Made by a program: the position numbers and the translations under genes. A DNA stretch of 22,309 nt from the NCBI GenBank assembly GCA_021154945.1, contig JAJNQF010000033.1, forward strand, positions 1 through 22,309, in the 5' to 3' direction. Under the pieces are notes generated by a model. It ran no database searches. It was not told where the DNA came from and was given only the letters and a program-made list of their open reading frames with translations. Positions 8,465-15,034 of the stretch are shown here, in pieces (the first letter of the stretch is position 1; each line of letters begins with the position of its first letter). The DNA comes from Sphingomonas sp. Lineage in GTDB: Bacteria; Pseudomonadota; Alphaproteobacteria; Sphingomonadales; Sphingomonadaceae.

Positions 8465-8525
8465 CCGTCCGCCGATCCGGCCTGACCGTCGTAGTTCGCA
8501 TCGATTGACACCGATCAGCGGACGG
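8465..8525. repeat. Long inverted repeat between two minus-strand genes
   Basis: CCGTCCGC (8465-8472) pairs perfectly with GCGGACGG (8518-8525). After one mismatch the pairing continues with GATC (8474-8477 against 8513-8516), enclosing about 35 bases. It lies in the 220-base gap between the potassium channel stop and the next minus-strand gene. It could help end the channel transcript or be an RNA structure. No U-tract follows on either strand. Confidence 0.4.
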
Positions 8526-8556
8526 AAGGGCTGGTGAAATCGCCGCGCTGTTGGCT

Positions 8557-9579
8557 TCAGCGCCGAGGGACAACCTCGACGATGATGTCGCCCGCTTCCA
8601 GACGGTCGGCCTCGGGTTCCCAGAAGCAAAAGTTCTGATGCCCACGATAGATGCGATGACCGAGCCCGGTGGTGATGTCGGCAAGCGACTTGCCCACTTC
8701 CTCCGCGGCGACTTCGCGTTCGCGCAGGACGACACGCCCGCCGGATGCGGCGAGATCGGCCATGTATTCGGCGGTATGGGCACCGTGCGTGGAGCCGGCG
8801 AGCAGGAGACCCGCAAAGCTGGCCGGGTTGATGACCACGTCCGCCCCTGCCTGGCGGGCGATCGCTTCATTGTCCTCCGACCGGATCACCACGCTGATCG
8901 GGAGATCGGGTGCGATCCGCCGCGCCGTCAGCACGATGAGGATCGAGGTATCGTCGCGACCGGCGGAGACGATGAGCGCGCGGGCCTGGGAGAGACGGGC
9001 CGCCTCGAGCGCTGCGTTGCGCGTGGCGTTTCCCTCCATCACCGTCGTGCCGCAACTCTCCGCCGTGCGTAACGCCGCGGCGCGCTCGTCGACGACCACG
9101 ATCGTGCCCGGATCGGCACCGCGACGGATCAGCTCGCTTACGGCTTCGGACCCGCTCGTGCCGAAACCGGCGACCACGACATGGCCTTCGAGGTGCTGCT
9201 GGATCACCGACATACGCCATTTCTCCCACACGCCCTTGAGCAGAAAATCATACGCGGTTCCCAGAAAGATGAGCCATACGAAGAGCCGGATCGGCGTCAC
9301 GACGAAGGTGTCGAACATCCGCGCCTGCTGCGTCACGGGCACGATGTCGCCGTAGCCGACGGTCGTCACGGTAATCATCGTGAAATACAGGATGTCGGCG
9401 AACGTCACGGGCTCGCCCGAATTCTGCCGCAGGCCCTCGCGATCGAACCAATGGACCGCGAGCGCGATGCCGATCAGGGCCAGCGCGACCAGCGCTCGCC
9501 AGGACAAGGCCAGCCACGCCGGGGTTCGGCTCTGACGGCGCAGGCGATAGTGCACCGTGTCTGCATCGTCGGTGTGCAT
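8557..9579 (-). CDS. Two-TM potassium channel with RCK (TrkA-N) domain
   Basis: This 340-residue inner-membrane potassium channel is of the bacterial 2TM/RCK type (MthK or Kch-like). One helix lies at residues 25-43. A pore loop follows with the exact selectivity filter TVGYGD at 73-78, inside TMITVTTVGYGDIVP, and a second helix lies at 93-113. The RCK N-terminal Rossmann domain begins at 131 with HVVVAGFGTSGSEAV (GxGxxG at 138-143) and includes VVVDERAAALRTAE and EGNATRNAALEAA. The segment from about 285 to 335 resembles a small TrkA-C lobe. I chose ATG 9579, with a weak AAGAGA upstream; the longer start at 9651 adds a segment with no recognisable character. It stands near the KdpD-like sensor, which suggests but does not prove a shared link to K+ balance. 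Confidence 0.9.
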   Translation of the reverse strand: MHTDDADTVHYRLRRQSRTPAWLALSWRALVALALIGIALAVHWFDREGLRQNSGEPVTFADILYFTMITVTTVGYGDIVPVTQQARMFDTFVVTPIRLFVWLIFLGTAYDFLLKGVWEKWRMSVIQQHLEGHVVVAGFGTSGSEAVSELIRRGADPGTIVVVDERAAALRTAESCGTTVMEGNATRNAALEAARLSQARALIVSAGRDDTSILIVLTARRIAPDLPISVVIRSEDNEAIARQAGADVVINPASFAGLLLAGSTHGAHTAEYMADLAASGGRVVLREREVAAEEVGKSLADITTGLGHRIYRGHQNFCFWEPEADRLEAGDIIVEVVPRR

Positions 9580-9905
9580 GCCATCTCTTGCATCGCCACA
9601 AAGCCGCTGTGAAGCTACGATCCGTCCAGGATCGGTGCAAGGCGCCGGCATGTGGTGGGGTCATCCAGCTAGAGTAGGTGGCGCGACGCCTCAGCGAAAA
9701 GCCAACCTGACAGGCCGGCGAGGCCGGTTTGCGGTCGCAGACTGTGCGTCCTCCCGTTGTGCGCGAAATGCCCCCCGACCTAGCGGCGATATGCGGTTCG
9801 TCGCGCGAGGCTGTGGAGCGAGCGCAAACCCACCCGAACCGCTCTGGACGCCGGATTGCCCACGTTCCACGACGGTCGCCTACCGGGGGCCCGGAGATAG
9901 TAAGT
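9580..9905. other. Divergent intergenic region, no gene seen
   Basis: These 326 bases lie between the channel start and the small plus-strand ORF. Reading frames crossing it have no family resemblance and a shadow-like composition. A perfect short inverted repeat, CGATCC (9618-9623) with GGATCG (9629-9634), lies about 40 bases upstream of the channel start and could be a regulator site. No convincing -35/-10 pair and no extracytoplasmic-sigma GGAAC...CGTT spacing was found. Confidence 0.4.
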
Positions 9906-10142
9906 GTGTTGAAAACGATGTTGAACATGCCCGCCAAGCTGATGCGGGAAGCGAACGGGGATGACGACGCGGCGCAAGAGCATGAACCGGTCGCGTCGGG
10001 ATCGCTCGTGCAGATGGTAGAGGCCTTCACCGCGCTCGATCCTGCCGAGGTCGAAGGGCTGGTCATCCAATGCGCGGGTCGCGATCGGCCCATCACGTCG
10101 GCGGAGGTCCGTGACCTGCGACTGACCGCTGCGGCGGTTTAG
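9906..10142 (+). CDS. Small acidic hypothetical protein
   Basis: This is a 78-residue ORF of unknown function. I chose GTG 9906 because GGAG (9893-9896) precedes it by nine bases; ATG 9918 and ATG 9927 are alternatives. The N-terminus is mildly basic and hydrophobic (LKTMLNMPAKLM). An acidic linker follows, then a compact C-terminal half with MVEAFTALDPAEVEGLVI and RPITSAEVRDLRL, which looks like two or three short helices. There is no signal peptide or membrane segment. A hairpin sits 14 bases after the stop, supporting a real short transcript. The longer frame from 9729 is Arg/Pro-rich before this point and unlikely to be translated. Confidence 0.5.
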   Translation: MLKTMLNMPAKLMREANGDDDAAQEHEPVASGSLVQMVEAFTALDPAEVEGLVIQCAGRDRPITSAEVRDLRLTAAAV

Positions 10143-10155
10143 GGTACCGGCCGGA

Positions 10156-10186
10156 GCGCTGGCGAGGACCCCGGGCCAGCCAGCGC
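10156..10186 (+). terminator. Hairpin after the small ORF
   Basis: GCGCTGGC (10156-10163) and GCCAGCGC (10179-10186) form a perfect 8-bp stem with a 15-base loop, 14 bases after the small ORF stop. There is no T-run after it, so it is only a candidate terminator or RNA end-stabiliser. Confidence 0.4.
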
Positions 10187-10282
10187 GGTCACGCTGCTCG
10201 AGCGAGCGAAGCGTTCGAGGCCTAAGCTTGCACGTCCATCAAGCCCGGTCCGTTAGACGACGGTGTCGATGCGCCCCGTAAA

Positions 10283-10312
10283 GGGCGGCGCGCGTTACGA
10301 CGCGCACCGCCC
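10283..10312 (-). terminator. Candidate terminator of the glycoside hydrolase operon
   Basis: GGGCGGCGCGCG (10283-10294) and CGCGCACCGCCC (10301-10312) form a 12-bp stem with one mismatch and a six-base loop, about 50 bases beyond the GH31 stop. Reading in the operon direction, a short TTTA follows the stem. This gives a weak intrinsic-terminator signature for the minus strand. Confidence 0.5.
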
Positions 10313-10362
10313 TCACGGCAGCTGAGGATTGCATGCGGCATCTCGGCTGGCGTGTTCCCACC

Positions 10363-13245
10363 TCAAGATTTTGGCCGCTTTAGCTCCACCGCTGCGCCTC
10401 GATAGGTGACGGTCGCATCCCCCGCGTCGTCGAGATCGAGCGGACGGCCAGCCGTCATCCACTTCACCCGCACCGTCCGGCTCGCGGGCATGGCCTTATA
10501 CCCCTGCCCTTCACGAGCCCCGAGCGTCACTACTCCGGTCGCGTCGTCGTACGTCACCGGGATCCGGCTATACGCCCCGCCACGATACTGCTCGCTGGTC
10601 CCGTCATCCTCGTACAGCCCGAAGCTGCCATTCGCGCCCGGATAGACCGCGAGCGTCAGCGGTGCGTCGGGCTTCTGGTCGACATATTGCGTGACCGGCC
10701 CCATCGGCACGATCGCCCCCGCCTTCACGAACAGCGGCATCCGTTCATACGGTGCCGCGATCGTCACGCTCTGTCCGCCGCGATACGCCTGACCGGTGTT
10801 GAAGTCGTACCAAACCGTCGCGCCAGGCAGGTACACCGAGCGAGACCGCGCGCGATATTCGGTCACCGGCGCGACGAGGAAGCTGTCGCCGAACAGATAT
10901 TCGTCGTTCACCTTCCGCGCCTGCACGTCGTTCGGATAGTCCATCACGAGGCCGCGCATGATGCTGCCGTCCTTGAACCACGTGTCCGCCGCGACCGTGT
11001 AGATATATGGCATCAGGCGGTAGCGAAGCTGGTCGTACCAGACCATCGAGTTGCGCATCGGCGACCCCTCGGGCGAAATCTCGTAGATTTCGCGGTACGG
11101 GCTCTCGCCGTGGCTGCGGAACAGCGGGCTGAACGCACCGAACTGGAACCAGCGCAGGTTCAGCTCGCGCCACTCGTCGAGGTTCGCCGCGGTCGGCGTC
11201 TTGCTCGCAAAGCGATCCTCCAGCGCGAACCCGCCGATGTCGTGCGTCCAGTTGGGAATGCCCGACATTGAAATGTTCACGCCCGCCGAGATCTGCGCGC
11301 GCAGATCGTACCAGCGGCTCGCCACGTCGCCAGACCACACCGCGGCACCCTCGCGCTGCAACCCGCCGAACCCCGATCGCGTCAGGATGAAGGGCCGTAC
11401 GTCCGGCTTATACTGCCGCCAACCGTCATAGACCGCGCCGACATGCACCAGCGGATAGCTGTTGAAATACTGCGCAGCCGGTCCCGCGGCAGTCGGGCCC
11501 ATGGTGGCGATCCGCTCGGGGATCGACAGGTTGGAGTGAATGTCGGGCTCGCTCGCATCGAGCCACCACGCATCCGTGCCGATCTTCGCGAGGCTGTCCT
11601 TGATCTGCCGCCAGTAGATCGTCCGCGCCTCGGGCGCATAGGGATCGTAATCGGTGTTCAGATAGCCCGGCCCGACCCAGTCCTTGTTCCCGTAATCGAG
11701 GTTGCCGCGATAAGTGTATCCCTTCGCCACCAGCTCCTTGTAGTTCTCTGAAGTCGGGTAGAATTTCGGCCAGACCGAGATCATGAAACGCGCGTTCATG
11801 TCGTGGATCTTGTCGATCATCTTCTGCGGCTCGGGGAAGCGCTTGGCGTCGAACTGGTGGCTGCCCCACGCATTTTCCGGCCAATAGAACCAGTCCTGCA
11901 CGATGTTATCGAGCGGGATCTTCAGGTCGCGGTACTTCTTGACGACGTCAACGACCTCGTCCTGCGTATTGTAGCGCTGGCGCGACTGCCAGAAGCCGTA
12001 CGCCCATTTCGGCATCATCACGGCCTTGCCGGTGAGCGAACGATAGCCGGCGACGACCTCGTCCATATCCTTGCCGGGCACGTACCAATAATTGACCGAT
12101 TTCGCGATATCGCTGGTGAACCACACCGAATGGCGATCGGGCGCCGCCAGGGGATTATTGTGGAGCAGCGCGATATACCCCGCGTTTGGCTCCCACTCGA
12201 TCCGCACCGCGACGCGCTTGCCCTTGGTCATCGGCAGGTCGAAATTCGCGTACCACGGGTTCCAGTTCTGACGCCAGCGGTTCAGCACTTCCTTGCCGTC
12301 CGCGAACACCTTGAAATAGCTCGAGCCGTAGAGCTGGAACTTGTGCACGCCGCTGACGTCGGGCGTCACGTCGCCGGTCCACACGACCTTCTGCGTCTCG
12401 ACCGCATTGCCCGCGGTGTTCTGGCCACCGGTCGCGGCGACCGTCTGCGCCTTGGCGGCGGCGGGCCACTTCGCCTGATCCTTGATATACTGGTAGTTGA
12501 TCGACGCTTCCTGCTGCGTCACCGCCAGCCGATCGCCGAGATAATATTGCGCGGTGAAACCCGGCTTGCCGCCGCTCGTCACCTTAAGGCCGTCCGTGCC
12601 GACCAACGAATAAGGGCGCGGATTGCCGAAGCGGGTGATGCCGTCATTGTCCCACAACAGGCCGTAATTCTTCGTCGAGACGACGAACGGGACCGCGATG
12701 TCCATGTTGTGCTGCGCGAGTTCGACGTCCTCGCCGTTATAATCCATCTGCGCGTTCTGGTGCTGGCCGAGACCGTACAGACCCTCGTCCGTGCCGCGGT
12801 TGAACTGCTGCGACGCGACGACGAACGGCTTGCCGTCCGCGTTGGTCGGCGAGAAGGCGGGCGCGGCGGCCTGATCCAGCACGACCTTTCCGGCGGCATC
12901 GAGGAAGCGGACGCGGCCGGTCTTCAGATCGACCTCGGCGGTATCGCGCGCGGTCGCGACGAGAACGCGCTTGCCCTGCTGCGTGACCGTGTACTGGCCG
13001 GCGATCGGCGGTGTCGGGACCATTAGGCTCGGCGCCGTCGTCGTACGCGTCGGGCTGGCGACGACATGGATGATCCCGTCACCATGCACCGTCACCTCGA
13101 CCCAGCCGGCCGGGCCGCTCGACGGCGCCACGCCGATCCCGTTCGCGATCTTCTCGAAGCTACCCTTGGCAACCTGCGCTTGCGCGATTGCCGGAGTGAG
13201 GGCGCTGCCGGCCAGCAGCAGCGCGAAACCCAAAACCTTCATCAT
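10363..13245 (-). CDS. GH31 alpha-xylosidase/alpha-glucosidase with PA14 insert, exported
   Basis: This 960-residue retaining alpha-glycosidase is of family GH31. Residues 1-24 are a Sec signal peptide (VLGFALLLAGSALTPAIA, likely cut after AQA). The N-terminal beta domain contains GTDEGLYGLGQHQNAQMDYNG. A PA14-like insert spans about 226-376 (FTAQYYLGD, GVHKFQLYGSSYFKVFADG). The catalytic barrel begins at MPKWAYGFWQSRQRY (411-425). The nucleophile is Asp563 in WWLDASEPD, and the acid/base is probably Asp640 in WSGD. The C-terminus carries a DUF5110-type beta domain. A PA14 insert in this position is known in the periplasmic or surface xyloglucan alpha-xylosidase Xyl31A of Cellvibrio. Alpha-xylosidase is therefore the best guess, with alpha-glucosidase as the alternative. 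It is the last gene of a GH2-GH35-GH31 unit, 33 bases after GH35. AAAGGGA precedes the tandem ATGs. Confidence 0.9.
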   Translation of the reverse strand: MMKVLGFALLLAGSALTPAIAQAQVAKGSFEKIANGIGVAPSSGPAGWVEVTVHGDGIIHVVASPTRTTTAPSLMVPTPPIAGQYTVTQQGKRVLVATARDTAEVDLKTGRVRFLDAAGKVVLDQAAAPAFSPTNADGKPFVVASQQFNRGTDEGLYGLGQHQNAQMDYNGEDVELAQHNMDIAVPFVVSTKNYGLLWDNDGITRFGNPRPYSLVGTDGLKVTSGGKPGFTAQYYLGDRLAVTQQEASINYQYIKDQAKWPAAAKAQTVAATGGQNTAGNAVETQKVVWTGDVTPDVSGVHKFQLYGSSYFKVFADGKEVLNRWRQNWNPWYANFDLPMTKGKRVAVRIEWEPNAGYIALLHNNPLAAPDRHSVWFTSDIAKSVNYWYVPGKDMDEVVAGYRSLTGKAVMMPKWAYGFWQSRQRYNTQDEVVDVVKKYRDLKIPLDNIVQDWFYWPENAWGSHQFDAKRFPEPQKMIDKIHDMNARFMISVWPKFYPTSENYKELVAKGYTYRGNLDYGNKDWVGPGYLNTDYDPYAPEARTIYWRQIKDSLAKIGTDAWWLDASEPDIHSNLSIPERIATMGPTAAGPAAQYFNSYPLVHVGAVYDGWRQYKPDVRPFILTRSGFGGLQREGAAVWSGDVASRWYDLRAQISAGVNISMSGIPNWTHDIGGFALEDRFASKTPTAANLDEWRELNLRWFQFGAFSPLFRSHGESPYREIYEISPEGSPMRNSMVWYDQLRYRLMPYIYTVAADTWFKDGSIMRGLVMDYPNDVQARKVNDEYLFGDSFLVAPVTEYRARSRSVYLPGATVWYDFNTGQAYRGGQSVTIAAPYERMPLFVKAGAIVPMGPVTQYVDQKPDAPLTLAVYPGANGSFGLYEDDGTSEQYRGGAYSRIPVTYDDATGVVTLGAREGQGYKAMPASRTVRVKWMTAGRPLDLDDAGDATVTYRGAAVELKRPKS

Positions 13246-13278
13246 CGTCGTCCCTTTGATCGTCGAGTTTCGCGCTCG

Positions 13279-14922
13279 TTATTTGTAGCTGCCCATGGTC
13301 ACCTTCAGGATGACCGGGGTGAGCAGGTTGATGCCGTAGTCGGTCTGGTCGCCGTTCCACACGCGGCTCATCACCCAGCGCCCGTCGACCACGCGGCCCT
13401 CCTCGACGCGGAACACCGCGCCGTTCTTCGGGCCATTTTTGGCCGTCCCGAAGTTCAGCCGAACGTGATCGCCGACCACCAGGAACTCATTCGGCGACAG
13501 GTGCGCGATCGTGACACCGCCGACCGGTTCCTTCGCCCAGACCGGAGGCTCGGACTTGATCCACGTCCAGTCCTTCTGCCCGAACTGCCATTCGCCATAG
13601 CTGGTGCCGATCGTCCAATCGCCCATCGTGACCGACTGGACTGCGGCCTGCCCCGCGCTTTCGTCGGGCTTGGCAACACCCCAGGTGGGATGTTCGAACG
13701 CGATCTTCGCCCAGTCGCGCGCCATCGTCGACAGCGCCGCGTATTTCAGCCCGATCGCATCGACGGTCTCGTCGTCGAGCGCCTTCGCCCCCAGCGGATA
13801 ATTGAAATACCCGGTCTCATCCATGCCGAACGGCGCATAGCCGATCGCGCCGCGGCCTAGCGCTGCGTAGAAGAACCGCGCGAACTCCTTCGCATTGCCG
13901 ATCTCGGGCACCATCAGCGCGTTGTCCGGCCGGGCATAGGCGTCGAGGTACAGCGCGACATGCGCCGCATCGCGGTCGTAGATGTCAGGCGCCTGGAAAT
14001 CGAGCGCAGGCGCCGCCGCCTTCCAGATATCCAGCACGTCCTGCTGCGGGCCGCCGCTCGCCACGCCGGTCGGGTCAGGCACGTTCGACGGTCCGGCGAG
14101 CGAGGCGTTGACGTACATCGGCAACGGCTTGATCGCCTTCCCCGCCGCCGCGATCTCGTCGACGAAGCGCGCGGTATGCCAGGTGTTGAACGCGCGGTCG
14201 GCCTGCGCGCCGAACATCTGCGTCCAGCTTCCGCCCGGCTTCTTCAGCGCCTTCGCCAGTTCGGCGGGCACGGGCTTGGCAAACACCGCATTGGCCTGAG
14301 CCCCGTAATCGCGCGGTGAGCGATAGCTGCCGACCTCGTTCTCCGGCTGCACCATGATCACCGTGTTCTGCGGATCATGCGCCTTGAGGTACTTCATCAC
14401 CTCGACGAACGCGCGCTTGTCCGCCTCCAGCGTCGCACGGAACATCGGCGAATGGACATAATGGTCGGTGCCGTCCTTCAGCTTCATTCGCGGAAAACGG
14501 CGGTTGTCAGCCTTGAACCAGTCGGGCGTGTAGCCGGGCGACGTGTTCTTCCACGTCCCGAACCACAACAGCACGACGCGTTTGTCATGCGCGCGCGCCT
14601 GATCGAGCAGTGTCTGCAAAAACGACAGGTCGAACTTGCCCTCGACCGGCTCGACCTGCTGCCATGCGATCGGGATCTCGACGGTGTTCGCATGCATCCG
14701 GTCGAGCATCGGCCAGATCTGCGGCAGCGCGGACGCATAGTTGCTGCTGTTGTTGACCTGCGCGCCGAGCATCAGGAACGGCGCACCATCGACCATCAGC
14801 GCATGACGGCCGCCCTTGGTGACGATCCGCGGAACCTCGGTCGGCGTCTGTGCCGAAGCGACTCCGGCGATCAACGAAGCGGACAGAGCCAAGCCCGCGA
14901 CCATCTTCTTCATACGAACCAT
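13279..14922 (-). CDS. GH35 beta-galactosidase (DUF5597-type), exported
   Basis: This 547-residue retaining beta-galactosidase belongs to family GH35. A Sec signal covers residues 1-24 (MKKMVAGLALSASLIAGVASA). The barrel starts at ALMVDGAPFLMLGAQVNNSS (41-60). The acid/base is Glu196 in QPENEVG, and the nucleophile is Glu340 in MVPEIGN. The C-terminal half resembles the DUF5597 beta domain of the Cellvibrio xyloglucan-locus enzyme Bgl35A, which removes galactose from xyloglucan side chains. I chose ATG 14922 (AAGGA seven bases upstream); ATG 14913 has AGGGATGG before it and would give a classic MKK signal. The product is probably periplasmic or lipid-free. It sits between the GH2 and GH31 genes on one strand, and the pairing with GH31 points to galactoxylosyl side chains. 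Confidence 0.88.
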   Translation of the reverse strand: MVRMKKMVAGLALSASLIAGVASAQTPTEVPRIVTKGGRHALMVDGAPFLMLGAQVNNSSNYASALPQIWPMLDRMHANTVEIPIAWQQVEPVEGKFDLSFLQTLLDQARAHDKRVVLLWFGTWKNTSPGYTPDWFKADNRRFPRMKLKDGTDHYVHSPMFRATLEADKRAFVEVMKYLKAHDPQNTVIMVQPENEVGSYRSPRDYGAQANAVFAKPVPAELAKALKKPGGSWTQMFGAQADRAFNTWHTARFVDEIAAAGKAIKPLPMYVNASLAGPSNVPDPTGVASGGPQQDVLDIWKAAAPALDFQAPDIYDRDAAHVALYLDAYARPDNALMVPEIGNAKEFARFFYAALGRGAIGYAPFGMDETGYFNYPLGAKALDDETVDAIGLKYAALSTMARDWAKIAFEHPTWGVAKPDESAGQAAVQSVTMGDWTIGTSYGEWQFGQKDWTWIKSEPPVWAKEPVGGVTIAHLSPNEFLVVGDHVRLNFGTAKNGPKNGAVFRVEEGRVVDGRWVMSRVWNGDQTDYGINLLTPVILKVTMGSYK

Positions 14923-15034
14923 CCCTGAATCCTTTTCTGACGATGCGGGACCGACCGGAAATACCCTGCCGATCGGTACCGAAATACTTGCGTTCCGCAC
15001 CGGCTAGCGGTGTGGTGCACGCGCGGGGAACACG
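14923..15034 (-). other. Gap within hydrolase operon
   Basis: These 112 bases lie between the GH2 stop and the GH35 start. They hold a small inverted repeat (CACCG 14998-15002, CGGTG 15008-15012) right after the GH2 stop and an eight-base palindrome CGGTACCG near 14974. Neither is strong enough to call a terminator, so read-through from GH2 is likely, though a second promoter here cannot be excluded. Confidence 0.35.

Noticed and set aside
11035..12570. PA14-like insert in GH31 considered as a foreign insertion
   Set aside because: The insert is in frame and occupies the same place as in known PA14-containing GH31 alpha-xylosidases, so it is a normal family feature (insert itself spans roughly 12118-12570).
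11803..13026. 407-residue plus-strand ORF opposite GH31
   Set aside because: It is antisense to the conserved GH31 domains and shows no family resemblance of its own.
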